Assembly (NCBI GenBank): GCA_034509735.1
Contig: JACGWO010000012.1
Span: forward strand, 24,705,188-24,769,187
Length of the DNA: 64,000 nucleotides
Origin: Sesamum alatum
Lineage: Eukaryota; Streptophyta; Magnoliopsida; Lamiales; Pedaliaceae
Direction of reading: 5' to 3'
Shown here: positions 45,945 through 58,428 of the stretch, in pieces
How the letters are laid out: each line of letters opens with the position of its first letter
Position numbering within the stretch: position 1 is the stretch's first letter
Notes under the pieces: model-generated
What the model was told of the DNA's origin: nothing
Databases searched by the model: none
The model's input: the letters and a program-made list of their open reading frames with translations, nothing else
Made by a program: the position numbers and the translations under genes

Positions 45945-46383
45945 TTAGAATTTTTATTTTAATCTTTTCTTACGCTTTTAAATTTATTTGTTTTAAAATC
46001 CCAAGTTTTTAATTAGAATGTGTTGTTTTCTTCTATCATAATCAAAATAAAGGAATTTCATGATGAATAGTGGCCCCTCATGGTCGAAAGTAGTTTGGAG
46101 TTAAATTTTCCTCAAAAAAATGATGGGGTCGTAGTTAGATCGTCCTGTTACCCAAATCAAAAGTTATAAACATTTAAAATTTTACCTTCAAATCTCACGC
46201 TTCAAAAATTATGATTTCAACTTTTGTCGATTCAAAACACTCGCACAATGCATCTGCTTTTTATTCTACATCAATGTCCCCTCAATAATCATGACTTCAA
46301 GTATTTAAGGACGAAAAACCAAATATACATATTTAATGATCACCCTTATAGTCTTAGTCATTCTATACGATCTTGTACGATGT

Positions 46384-46828
46384 CACTACAAGAAAATATG
46401 ATATTAGTGACAAAATACCAAATGACAATTTTAAAGTTGTCACTAAAAATATATATTAAATGACAACATATTTTATCTTGTCACTATATAATTATTAGTG
46501 ACAAAAATTGTGTATAAAGTTGTTACTAAATACAATTAGTGACTCATCTATAGTGACAACTTAGTGACAACACAATATAGTGATAAGAATTATTTATTGT
46601 CACTAGGTTGTCACTATATATGGGTCACTAATTGTATTTAGTGATAATTTTGTGCACATCTTTTTGTCACTAATAATAATTTTTACAAAATAATAGTAAT
46701 TATTATAATCATAAAATTCATTATTGTGAGAAAATAAATATTCTTGTCACTAAATATATATAATTAGTGACAATATTAAAATTATCATTTGATTTTTTTT
46801 GTCGTTAATCTTCTATTTTCTTGTAGTG
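46384..46828. mobile_element. CACTA (En/Spm) non-autonomous element
   Basis: The ends are CACTACAAGAAAA and TTTTCTTGTAGTG, the classic CACTA TIR, with a 3-bp TSD TGT at 46381-46383 and 46829-46831. The 445-bp body is full of subterminal TAGTGACAA / TTGTCACTA repeats in both orientations, likely transposase binding sites. No coding capacity. The matching position downstream of array copy 4 (about 57322) lacks it. Confidence 0.95.
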
Positions 46829-48303
46829 TGTAGAGTTTCATTCTTTTCATGAATTTCAAGAAATAATGTTGTCTTATTCATGTGCATGCAAATAAGAACT
46901 TTTGTACAAAAGGGAATTAAAAAATGCAAGTTAGCTAATATGCTAGGGACCAAAATCAAATTAGTAAGTAGTAAATAGGACAATAGAGGGGAGAATTACA
47001 ATTTGGTTCCTAAATAATATTATTTATTTGCTTTCGTCATCATTACTTATACATATATATATATACATTTATAATGCATGTCAAATAATTTTTACTTTAT
47101 TTTCTTAAGTTGACTATTTTAATAAGTTTTTTATACTTTTAAAACTCTAAAGATTTTATCTGTATTGTTCTACTTCTAAATTTTCTGTACATTAATTTAT
47201 TAATATTTTTTTTTATTTTTTTCCTTAATATTTATTTTAAGTTTTTTTTTTGAATTTGTTATTATCTAAATTTATTATTGTAAATTTGTTAGTTAAATTA
47301 TTATTTAAGTTTATTATAGTGTTAACTATCTTTTTATTTCTAGTCATGTGATTTAATTTGTTATTTGTTTATTTCATAATATAAGTATAAAATTAAGTAA
47401 TTATTTAAAAAACCTTAATTTTATAAAATAAAATAAAATAGGTACAATTAGCCTAGTCAAGACCTCAATTGGGGCTCATATAAACGTCCAAAATCACCCT
47501 TTGACCGGACATGAACAATAGTTGGCCGAGCTTTTCAAATTGATCCGTCTCAATTCTGGACAACTCTACTTACTCTACACCGTGATACATACCTATATAC
47601 GTATGTTTCCAACTTGCAACCCTCAAAAGATTCTTTTAGGACAATTAGAGAATCACAAGAGCAACAAACAAAGATCGTACATAAGAATAGATTAGACCGA
47701 TGGACTTAATGACAAAACAAAACCTAAAAGATGTTATAAAATGAAGGTGTGTAAGCTCCACTTTGTCGTGATTCTACATGATTAATGGACAAATTCATCT
47801 AAATCTTTTTCTTATTATTTCAACCGGCCGCTGATATATAAAGAAATCTGTTTGCAGCTTTATACCATTTCACACACACACATACACACACAGAGGGAGA
47901 AGAAGAAGATGAGCGGAGGGATAAAGTGGTGTGCGTGACGGGAGCGTCCGGCTACGTAGCCTCATGGCTGGTGAAGCTATTGCTCCAGCGCGATTATACT
48001 GTCAAAGCTACTGTTCGCAATCTCAGTCAGTTCTCTCTCTCTCTCACACACACACAGAGACACACAGAGTGAGAAATTATATGAATGAGTTTGCATGAAT
48101 TGAGACAGATGATCCAAAGAAAATACTTCACCTAAAGGCGCTTGAAGGAGCGGAGGAAAGGTTACATTTGCTCCAAGCAGACTTAACTGAAGATGGATCG
48201 TTTGATTCAGTTGTTGAGGGTTGCCAAGGCGTCTTTCATACCGCTTCACCTGTTATCTTTTCAACAACTCACCCACAGGTTGGAGTTTTAAGTGTTTATA
48301 ATA

Positions 48304-49008
48304 TGGGAAAAATACAAAGACCCCCCGTGATATAGAAAATGTTCAAAAATCTCTCCATTAAACGTAACGTATCAATTACACCCCATGTGATATAAAATAA
48401 AGTTCAAAAAACCCCCTGAGGCGAAGTTTTATTATGCACGCGCGTTGACTGCACTTGTATGTCTGAAAAGTGATTTTTTTTTACATTTTTGCCCTTCTCT
48501 CTCAGCCTAATCTAATATATATAAATAGCCACCGCCTCTACAAAAAAGGCACCGCCCAGGGGCGGAGGGCGACGCCGTCACCCTCGAGGACGATGGGCAT
48601 CGACCATCTCCCAAATCTGGGAGAGCGATGTTGTCGCCCTCGAGGGCGATGCCCATCGCCTAAGCCCCCGCCTCTGGGCGACAGCGGGGGAGCCAGCGTC
48701 GCTGCCCCCCTCTGCGGGGGGCGGCAGGCGGGGTGGGGAGAAGGGTAGGTGGGGTGGGGGGTGGTTGTATGTTATTTTTTTTAAATAATAATTTTATAAA
48801 TATAAATATAATAATAAATATATTATAGGTAATTTATAGTATGTATGAGGGGAATTTTAGTCATTCTCTCTAAAAAACTACTCTAAGGTTGACCAGGGGC
48901 AGTGTGAACAATTATTCATATCACAAGAGAGTTTTTTTATATTTAAATTTTCACAAGAGGGTTTTTGATATTTTTCCATATCACAGGGAGTCAAAATGGA
49001 TTTAACCC
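48304..49008. mobile_element. TIR element with GC-rich core in intron 2 of copy 3
   Basis: Left GGGAAAAATACAAAGACCCC, GTGATATAGAAAATGTTCAA; right inverse-like TTTTTGATATTTTTCCATAT, CACAGGGAGTC. The core 48540-48770 is very GC-rich (GGCGACAGCGGGGGAGCC and similar) with internal inverted GCCCTCGAGGGCGATGCCCA-type pieces. Flanked by AT-rich arms as in the 19813-22158 element. Ends approximate. Confidence 0.62.
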
Positions 49009-51026
49009 GTTGATTATTTATACTTAATTAATTTCTTTTGTATCTCTTCTACCCATTACTATGCTCTGCTAAAATATTTTGTTTCTTCTTCTTGTAATCT
49101 TTTTAATTCTTTGTAGGGGAAATCATAATTTTAGTCTCGTAAATTATAGAGGTTGGCAAATATAATTCTATTCGGATATAATTCGGCCTGCAATTAAAAA
49201 AGGCTGGCATATTAATGACAAAATCCATGGAAATTGCAAATTCAGCTGGAATTTGGGGCTTGCTTGAGGCGCACATGCCAAAATCCAGCTACATTTGCAA
49301 ATTTTCGACGAATTTTGTTCTTAATATGTACTTTAAATTGCAGGGCTTAATTGCAATATTACTTCATGTGGTTTTCCACTCTTTTATGCTACACGTATTG
49401 TAAAAAGAAATAGATAGTAACAGAGACCATCTTCATAACCCTTTGATTGCACCTTCATCTGTAAAAACTGGGTTCATGTACATATAGAAGCTACTATATT
49501 TGGTATAAATTTTCATCTTTTTCTTGAAACTCATAGCAATTTTTTCATTTATCTCTGTGCACAATTCAGGAAGAACTGATAGAGCCAGCAGTCAAAGGAA
49601 CACTTAACGTCCTTAGATCATGCAGTAAAGTAACATCCGTTAGGCGAGTGGTGGTGACATCCTCTATGGCTTCAGTTTTGTTCAACAATAAACCCAAAGG
49701 TCCTGATGTGCTAATTGATGAAACATGGTTTTCTGACCCGAAATTTTGTGAAGAAAACAAGGTTTAACGCTTCTAAAATACTATATATATATATATAAGT
49801 TCATCATGTACTTGATCATACTAGTGAACTGAAAATGGTATTCCAGCTTTGGTATCTCCTTTCAAAAACCTTGGCAGAGAAAGCTGCTTGGGAATTTGCC
49901 GAAGAGAATGGCATTGACTTGGTAGCAATGCATCCTGGCCTGGTGGTTGGTCCTCTCCTTCAGCCAACTCTGAATGCCACTTCTGAGTTTTTTTTGGATC
50001 TGATCAAAGGTATCATGTGAAATTTACATCTCTAAGTTGCTATACGCTTTTGATCCCTCAACATTATCATTAAAATTGAATTTGGTTTCCCATATTTCAC
50101 GGGTTTTATATTTGGTTCTTCAAGTTGCCAATTCTATATACATTGTGAATCCTCTCCGTTATACATCTATCAAAAATTAACAAAGAATGCAGTGTCAATC
50201 AAAAATTATTGGTCATATGCTTTGTACCTCCCAAATCATGCCCTAAAACTCCTCTCCTCTCTCTCTTTCAAGTGCTATATTTCGGTTTACGATTTAAGGT
50301 TTAGTATCATCGCTTCCTCCCCCCCCCCCCCAAAAAATGCAGCAACATATGAGCAGTACGCGTATTCTTCTGTTAGTTTCTAACGGAGAGTTGAGGGAGT
50401 AATTGACAACTTAAAGGATCAAATGTGGAACTCGTGCAATAAGGAGAACTAAATCCATTTTATTATTGATTAAGCTAAGAAATCAAAAACGTATTTTCCA
50501 CTCTAAGAAATTATATAATTACAAGAAATGATTAAGATGTTATTTGTTTTCATCAGTAAAGCAAAACCACTTTGAACCCACATTCTAATTGCAAAAAAAC
50601 ATTTCTTCATATCATTTTTTTAGTTTCTGCTGGAGTATTTTTCTCTCTAATTTTTTACCTCTTGCAGAGATGGAATTTTGGATGATGTATCACATTTTTC
50701 TTACAAAGATACTCTGTTAGGCTTTTTCAGTTGTTACTGTTTGAAAGTTTCAGAACACTGTATATCTTCTAGAACTTAAAAAATTGACCAAATTTTCATT
50801 TCACAGGAAAGAAAGTGACCCCATCGCATCATTTGGTGGACATTAGAGATGTTGCTTATGCTCACGTTATGGCGTTTGAGAATCCTTCAGCCGCTGGCAG
50901 ATACTGTCTAGTCGAAAGTGTATTAAGTCATTCTAGAATTCTACAAATTCTGAATAATCTTTATCCTTCCCTCAACATTCCTATCACGTAAGTTTTTGGG
51001 GATGATGTCTATGTTCTCATTATTTA

Positions 51027-51337
51027 GGGGTAAATATTTTTTTGGTCCCATAAGATTAGGGCATTATTTATTTTGGTACCACAACTTAGGTAGGTGGTTG
51101 TTTTAGTCCCATAAAACACGTTTTTCAGTTTTTTTGGTCCCAAAATGTCACGTTTTTCAGTTTTTTTGGTTCCAAAATATCATGTCATTTTTTGGACCAA
51201 AAAAACTGAAAAGGTATTTTATGGGACCAAAAAGCACTTAAAAACGTATTTTATGGGACTAAAACAGTCACCCCTAAAGTTGTGGTACGAAAACAAATAA
51301 TGCTCTTATCTTACGGACCAAAAAAATATTTTGCCCC
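51027..51337. mobile_element. Palindromic TIR element in intron 5 of copy 3
   Basis: TIR GGGGTAAATATTTTTTTGGT and inverse at the right (CCAAAAAAATATTTTGCCCC). Direct flanks ATTATTTA(G) at 51019-51027 and 51338-51346 give an 8- or 9-bp TSD. The whole 311 bp folds on itself (GGTACCACAACTTAGG / CCCTAAAGTTGTGGTAC). Copies 2 and 4 lack it at this position. Confidence 0.86.
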
Positions 51338-51567
51338 ATTATTTAGGTTAATTATTCATGTTCAAACTTTTCTAGTACTTTTCGACTACGAACTAAGCAT
51401 TATATATTAACCTAGATGATCGAAATGCAGAAATGCAAATAGAGAATCCATCACATCATGTCTCAAAGAAGAAGGCAGAGAGCTTGGGCATCAATTTCAT
51501 TCCTATGGAGGTGAGTTTCAAGGATACTATTGAAAGCTTGAAGGACAAAACCTTCCTCACTTTATAA

Positions 51568-54500
51568 AATCACAGTGTCATTATATATGTGGAAAAAGGA
51601 AATACAGTGGGCTCAATTTTACATCATTATTCTTCTTCTTTTCCCCAAAAAATATGTGTATACTAAAAGTTGACCTTAAGTGTTTTTATAAAAGTTAGTT
51701 TATTATATTTTATTATAGTACATAGAATTAGATCTTTATTTTTAATCTTTACTTGCGCTTTTAAATTATTATTTCAAAATGTGAAGCTTTTAATTAGAAT
51801 GTATTGTTTTCTTCATCATAATCTAAATAAAAGAATTCATGATAATGGTGCCCCTCACGGACGAAGTAGTTAGGAGTTAGTTTTCTTCGGAAAGACGATA
51901 GGGGGCGTAGGTAGATTGTTCTATACTCGAATCAAAAGTTATGGTCGTTTAAAGTTCTGTCGTTAAAACGATACATTTTAAAAATTATGGTTTCAATTTC
52001 ATTGATTCAACGTTCGTAAAATGCATCTGCCTCTTATTTTACATCAATGTCTCATCAATAATCATGACTTCGAGTCCGAGCGACAATATTAGTCCACGTG
52101 GGGCATATTTACTATGTGGTATAGGATTATACGAGAAAATATTAATTTTCAATTGTGTTTGTGAGAAATGAGTATTTAGTACATCATTTACTAGATGTGT
52201 TTATTTGATTGATAGTTTCATATGTAATTTTATTTTCTGTTTACTTGTATGAACTATTATGTGTATTATTTGGATCATTTACCATTTTGCCCATTAATAA
52301 GACAAAATGTCAATTCAATTCACATGACCCAATGCTAACATGGGGTGCAAATTGAGTTTACTCTTGTGCTTTTGTCTTCCCTCTTGCAACTTGTAAGAGG
52401 GAAGAAAATACACACTTCAGTGAGTGAGGCGAACAAAAACCAAGAACATAGAAGAGGAAAGTGGGAAATTTAGTCAACAAATATGTCGGGTGCAGTTAAA
52501 GCACCTAAATGAGATGGTAAATTGCACCAATGTTAAGGGTAAAACAGACATACTCCTTGGAATAGTAAGGCTAAAAACGAAAACAAAAAACAATACCAAC
52601 GAAGGTGGGCCATAGGATTTTCTAGTCAAGATCTCTTCAACCAAGACTAGTTAATGCCGAATTCGTACATTAATGATGGGCCGGAGCCCAAAATGACGGG
52701 CCTCACTTTTTGCTATTAAACAAGATATTAGCAAGGATTATGGAGGATATCATGACTAATCAAACATAGTAAACAAGCCCTTAGAATTTATTTTACAATT
52801 AGGTCCTACAATTTAGAAGGATTGGCATATTGAGGAGTTACGAATCGCAGGAATTTAGAACTCACATGAGGTGCACACACCAAAATCTGGCGGTTTGCGC
52901 AAATTTTCGCAGATGTTGCTTATTGCACTATTTTTTATTTGTGGGGGTTACTTGTCAAATTAAATTCCAACAAGATTAAAATGAACCCTATAGTTACGGG
53001 ACCAAATTGCAATACAACATATGTGATTGGAGTAAGGAAAATTTAAAATACGACCTTTAAGTTGATTAAGTCAAAAAATATATATATATATAATTTTAGT
53101 CTTGCAACAATTGGGGGATTAGCAATTTTAGTTATGAAGGAATTTACTTCTGCAATTAAGCCATGCAATTTAAAATAATCCGTTGAAAATTGCAATCGAG
53201 CTATTGAAGCTCACGTGAGGGGCATATGCCAAATTCTGACCAAATTTACAACTTTCGACGGATTTTATCCTTAATGTGTGAATTTTATTAAATTATAGGA
53301 CTTATTTACCAAAATTGAATTATAATAGGACTAAAATTGTGATCCCCTACGTTATGGGCCAAAATTACACTTTCTTTTTTTTTTTTTTTTTTTGATTAGT
53401 TGCATCTGTATTTAGGTGGAGAAGTTATTTCTACCTATCCACTCTCTTATGCTGTATACTGTAAAAAAGTGATGAACTGGATTTCATGTACATATAAAAA
53501 CTTGATATTTGGTATATGTGTTTGTTTGTGTTTTCATTTTCAATTCCAGTGTTTGAAATAGTAATTAAAATAAAAATATATTTATTTGTATATATTATCA
53601 TTGTAAATAAAATAATTTGACATCACAGTTCAATATGAAACACGGTCTCATTAACTAATGCAAAAATATTCTCATTTTCACATGAAAATATATACAAAAT
53701 TAAAAAAGTTTAAATGCATTTTTGGTCCAATAACTTAGGTTATTTGTCATTTTCATCCTTTAATTTTGGATAGCATTTTGGTCCTGTATCTTTTTAATTT
53801 TTGTGATTTTAGTCATTTTTTCGCCGGAGTCCACCCTTCTCGCCGGAAAAATGCATGTGTCTCTTACTTGACATTTTCAAATTGGGACTTTTGTTTCTAT
53901 TGTCACATTTCTGCAAGCATTTTTGTCCTTCAAATTTTTAAGGTAGTATTTTAATCTTGCATCTTTTTAATTTTCACGATTTCAGTCCTTTTTTTTTTCG
54001 CAAGAGTTCACCCTTCTTGCCGGTGGAAGTGAACTCCAGCAAACAAAAGGACTGAAATCACGAAAATTAAAAAAATGTAAGACCAAATTGCTACCCTAGA
54101 AAGTTAAATAACGAAAACACCAAACGACCTAAGTTAGGGGACAAAAACTACATTAAATCCTTAAAAACACATATTTTTTAGTGAAAACTAAAACTAAAAC
54201 ACAAACAAACAGGCACTCTGTAACTACCCACAGCCATTGGAGTTACATCACAATGGATTATGAGTCTACTCTTTTGACGCATAATCATAAAGGCTTTTCA
54301 TATGTATCGTTGTTGCCAATAGGCATTGTTTAAAAGTATTTTCGAAAAAAAAAAATGAGGGATATTTTCGTTTCTTCGATCCCCTAAGTTAGTTATTAAA
54401 TCAATTTTAATATTTTGTGTTATGATTTTATTAAGTTTGATCTCCAAATTTTTTTTAGGTAATCAAAGTTAGTTCGAACTGTTAGTTGACTGTCCAAACT

Positions 54501-54711
54501 GGCAATCAAATGCACATGTCAGTGACATGTCGACCTTATTGGGAAATGATTGTAAGGTCAAAGACACATGCTACTCGCGTGTTATAGTTGCTAGGAAAGA
54601 AGCAAAACAAATGTAAATTACGTTCATTAGTATACAGAAATGGATTAGATACATTTTCATCTTTCTTTTAAACTCACATCAAGTCTTTGAATACCTTTGT
54701 GCATAATTAAG
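51568..54711. other. 3' flank of copy 3 and repeat-rich gap before copy 4
   Basis: The first 520 bases are the duplicated array 3' flank (TACTAAAAGTTGACCTTAAG, then ATCAATAATCATGACTTCGA). The stretch 52780-53340 has two diverged copies of a block also seen at 49120-49340 (CACATGCCAAAATC / GCATATGCCAAATTCTG, TTTTCGACGAATTTTG). The TIR element 53712-54165 follows. No remnant of exons 1-2 of copy 4 was found. Confidence 0.6.
53712..54165. mobile_element. Palindromic TIR element upstream of copy 4
   Basis: Left GTTTAAATGCATTTTTGGTC and CATTTTGGTCCTG; right inverse AACTACATTAAATCCTT, GACCTAAGTTAGGGGAC. Inner pairs TTTTCGCCGGAGTCCACCCT and GGTGGAAGTGAACTCCAGC. Non-coding; ends approximate. Confidence 0.62.
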
Positions 54712-56652
54712 GCAGAACTGATAAAACCAACAGTGAGACACTTAATGTCCTTAGATCGTGCAGCAAAGTAACATCTGTTAGGCGAATGGTGGCGATATCC
54801 TCAATGGCATCTGTCATGGTCAACAGAAAAATAAAAAGTCCTAATGTCCTTATCGATGAAACTTGGTTTTCAGACCCGAAATTTGCTGAAGAATACAAGG
54901 TTTAACCCTTTCAAAATACTATATATTTGTATAAGTTTATTATGTGCATATCATATTAGTGAGCTGAAAATGGTATTCCAACTTTGGTATCCCCTTTCGA
55001 AAACCTTGGCGGAGAAAACTGCTTGGAAATTTGCTAAAGAGAATGGCATTGACTTGGTTGTAATGCAGCCTGGCTTTGTTAGTGGGCCTCTCCTTCAACC
55101 AACTCTCAATACCACTTCTGAGGTTTTCTTGGACCTGATCAAAAGTATCAATCATGTGAAATTTATATCTCTAGCTTACTATAAATTTTTTTAGAATCGT
55201 CAATTTAGAAGAATAACATAAATATGATATGTTATGCATTATTAAAAAAAAAAATAGTTCCATAGGCTGAGCCCAAGTTTGGCCCAAGATTAGATGGTCC
55301 GAGCAACTGGGCTAAGACGGTCCCAGGTATCAATACCTGAGATCGACCTAGGAACAAGGGGCCTGAACCGAACCAGTCCACTTTTTTATTTGGTCAATCC
55401 TATCCTGGACCGGGCTAGCGTAGCCCGACATCGGCTCACTATGCATCTTGACACGGATTATATAATTGGTCCTTCGAATTGCCATTTTTAATACATTGAG
55501 TCCTCTCTATTAATTATCTATCATAAATGAACGAAAGAAGCAGTGTCGATCACGTGATGTTGTATTTGTAGAAAAAAGGTGGAATTCTGCCATATGCTTC
55601 ATACCTCCCAAATTATGCCCTAAAACTCCTCTATTACGGCATGATTTGGGATGTATGAAGCAAATGATCTAAAGTCCCCCCAAAAAGCAACAATGTATGA
55701 GCAGTATGTGCATTTTTTTGTTAATTTCTGACTGGGAGTTAAGGGAGAGGATCCGATTTATTCATAATTGACAATATAAAAGATCAAATGTGTAACTCAT
55801 TGAACATGGAGAACCAAATTCATTATATTACTAATAAAGTTAAGAAATCAAAAACGTATTTTTCACTCTAAGAATTTTTATAATACAAGAAATGGTTAAA
55901 AAATGTTACTGCATGAAGGTTACAAAACACTATATATTTCTAGAATTTAAAAAACTGATTAAATTTTCATTTCACAGGAAAGGAAGCGTCTCCATTTTAT
56001 CATATGGAGGACGTTAGAGATGTTGCTTATGCTCACATTATGGTTTTTGAGAATCTTTCAGTTGTCGGCAGATACTGTCTAGTCGAAAGAGTATTAAGTC
56101 ATTCTGGAGTTGTGCAAATTCTGAATAAGCTTTACCCTTCTCTCAACATTCCTATAATGTAAGTTAATTTTGGGTTGTTATTATTCTCATTATTTTAGCA
56201 CTCACTAGATTTAATCACAAAAATTTACAGTTTTAGTCCCAATCACAAATTTTATTAAATGTTTAATGGAGGGAGCATATGATTCACACGTGGTCCATTA
56301 AATATTTAACACAACTTGTGGTTGAGACTAAAATTACAAGTTTCTATGACTTATGGAACTAATCTGGTAAATGCTAAAACAATGCGATCACAATTACAAA
56401 ATAAATAAATTATGGGACGTAAAATATAATTTTTCCCGTTAAAATCTTATTTTTGAGTTTGGCATGTCTTTCAATCTCCAAATATTTTAATTATGTTCTT
56501 TATAAAATTGCAGAAATGCAACAGAGAATCTAACCTACCACTACCAAGTCTCAAAGAAGAACGCAAAGAGCTTGGGCATCAATTTCATGCCTTTAGAGCT
56601 CATCAAGGATACTATTGATAGCTTGAAGGACAAAAACTTTCTCACTTTATAA
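54712..56652 (+). pseudogene. Reductase array copy 4, truncated and decayed
   Basis: Only exons 3-6 remain: about 54712-54899, 54982-55144, 55978-56158 and 56514-56652. Exon 3 is 188 nt instead of 192 (4-bp deletion near 54735). The acceptor of exon 4 is CCAA instead of CCAG, the last exon-4 base before GT is changed (AAAA|GT), and exon 5 ends ATAAT|GT instead of ATAAC|GT. Exons 1-2, with the cofactor-binding motif, are absent. Exon 4 still reads [20 protein letters not shown]. Clearly a pseudogene, the most decayed member of the array. Confidence 0.9.
56190..56445. mobile_element. Palindromic MITE, family C (copy 2)
   Basis: In intron 5 of copy 4. TTTAATCACAAAAATTTACA, CCATTAAATATTTAACACAA and GTGGTTGAGACTAAAATTAC match the element at 22197-22575 and form an imperfect hairpin. 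Ends approximate. Confidence 0.55.
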
Positions 56653-58428
56653 AAATTACAGTAGCATTATATATGTGGGAAAATAATATATATATATATA
56701 CATACACATATATATCCAGTGGGTTTAATTTTTACATTATTAAATAATATTTTTCTTTTTTCTCCCAAAAGACACATATAAGACTATATATGTGTCTAGT
56801 GTCTACTAAAATTTTACCTTAATTTGTGTTTCTACACTCATGTACTTATAATTATAAAAGTTCGTTTATTTTATCTTTATTAGTAAATATATTTGGAATT
56901 TTTATTTAATCTTTTACCTACACCTTAAAATTTATTCATTTCAAAATCTGAAGTTCTTAATCAGAATGAATTGCTTTCTTGTATCATATAATCAAAATAA
57001 AGAAAATTTATGATGAACGGTGGCCCCTAATCGCCTGTGAAAATAGTTAGGATTTAGGTTCTCCTTAGAAAGACGATCGCTTGCGTAGGTAGATCGTTCT
57101 ATTATCCAAATCAAAAGTTATGATTATTTAAAATTTTATCGTCAAACCACACACTTCAAACACTATGCTTTCAACTTTCACTGATCCAAACGCTCCCAAA
57201 ATGTATTATTTTTTTTATTCTGCATCAATAATCATGATTTGGAGTGGTTAAAGTAAAAACCAATTATACATATTTAGTGATCACCATTATATGTGTGACT
57301 ATGCTCCACAGTCTTGTATAACGTAGAAACATCCTATTTTATGAATTTCAATAAATAAGGTTGTCTTATTCATGGACATGCAAATAAGTATTTTTGTACA
57401 AAAGGGGTTTTAGAAATGCAATTTAGCTAATATCTTACAATAGTAAGGCTGGTAATGATAATACTAAAAAATATATTTAAATAGAAATATTATAGTAGTT
57501 CTAGTTTTAATAATTATAATGTTATAATGATTGAAATTCCTTGTGTATTTACTTTATTTCTTAATTGCATTTGATTTCTTTATTAAGTTATGTCTCATTT
57601 ACCGTAAGCATGTAAATGCATGAGTTAAATTCATTATTCAATATATTTTAATTATTGAATAAATATTTTTTAGAAAAAATTAGATTTAACATAGATAATT
57701 AATTTTTGTTTATTGTTCTACATTAATTGCTATCATAGTCAAATCTTGATTTCTACATCCGGTTAATTTTTCTCAATCAGTCAGTAACTTTTCAGCAATT
57801 TTCCTTCTTATTTCCTTAGCAAAATTTTCATTGGAATTTTTAGTCCTTTTTCCAAGTCAGACAATCAATAATACCACGCTTATCACATAAGTTCATTCCC
57901 AAATACCAAATATAGTATGTCACCAAGATTCCTTATCAAGTTGAGAACCAATAGCGAACCAAATTTTAATACTGTCACAACTTAAAGTAAACTACCACAA
58001 CAAGACTAGTAACTTAATTTCTCGGATTAGTACTCCAATTATAGTAAATTATGTATTAATTGATTACCCAACAGTGGTTGATCACAATTTAGATATTAGC
58101 AATCATCATTTCTCTTTAATATTTCCAAAAAACAAAAATCAAAATCATCAAATAGAGAAACTAGAAGGTTCTTCGCCGGTCATCTTCTCCGTTTCCGCCG
58201 CCCGCCCTCAACACCACATTCGGCCCCGTGCGACTAGCCCTAGCCACTGTCGATCGGTCGCGCTCTCCGCCGCTTCTCGGCCTCTTCCGCGCACTCACAG
58301 CCAATCACAAGCACGCCACCTCGCCGCTGCCCGCGCGCCACCACCAACATCGCTGTCCGCCGCCTCACCACTTTCAACCGTTTACCACTTTTTTCTATTT
58401 CAGTTAAATTGAATAATATTTTTTTATA
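56653..58428. other. 3' flank of copy 4 and gap towards the IQD gene
   Basis: The stretch 56700-57430 is the third copy of the array 3' flank, including the position that carries the CACTA element behind copy 2 but is empty here. The stretch 57430-58150 is AT-rich with nothing recognisable. A GC-rich island lies at 58170-58385. No gene is supported. Confidence 0.65.
58170..58385. other. GC-rich island in AT-rich DNA
   Basis: About 215 bases rich in CCG/GCC (for example TCCGTTTCCGCCGCCCGCCC) with sharp edges to AT-rich DNA. An open frame of 112 codons crosses it, but the translation is low-complexity Ala/Pro/Ser/Arg with no family resemblance. It resembles the GC-rich cores of TIR elements at 21427-21720 and 48540-48770. 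Confidence 0.5.

Larger units (their letters stand above)
44732..47908. other. 3' flank of copy 2 and 5' flank of copy 3
   Basis: Contains the duplicated 3' flank (44790-44940 and 45945-46310, continuing at 46832-46930), split by the TIR element 44957-45944 and the CACTA element 46384-46828. The stretch 47030-47450 is very AT-rich with nothing recognisable. From about 47610 the array-type 5' flank of copy 3 begins. No independent gene is seen. Confidence 0.7.
47909..51567 (+). pseudogene. Reductase array copy 3, two frameshifts
   Basis: Six exons are recognisable: 47909-48025, 48109-48278, 49570-49761, 49847-50009, 50807-50987 and 51431-51567. Exon 1 is 117 nt instead of 118: one base is missing around codon 6-7 (ATAAAGTGGTGTG), which shifts the frame before the cofactor motif. 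Exon 6 has one extra A (AAATGCAAATAGAG against AAATACAATAGAG in copy 2), shifting the last 45 codons. Exons 2-5 are open and similar to copies 1 and 2. Intron 2 (1,291 bp) holds a TIR element with a GC-rich core, and intron 5 holds the 51027-51337 element. A pseudogene unless both indels are assembly errors. Confidence 0.9.

Noticed and set aside
46384..46828. Regular repeats that could suggest a CRISPR-like array
   Set aside because: The repeated words are short, in both orientations and lack uniform spacers; the ends and TSD show a CACTA transposon.
58074..58412. 112-codon frame across the GC-rich island
   Set aside because: Only Ala/Pro/Arg/Ser low-complexity sequence; no splice context or domain seen.
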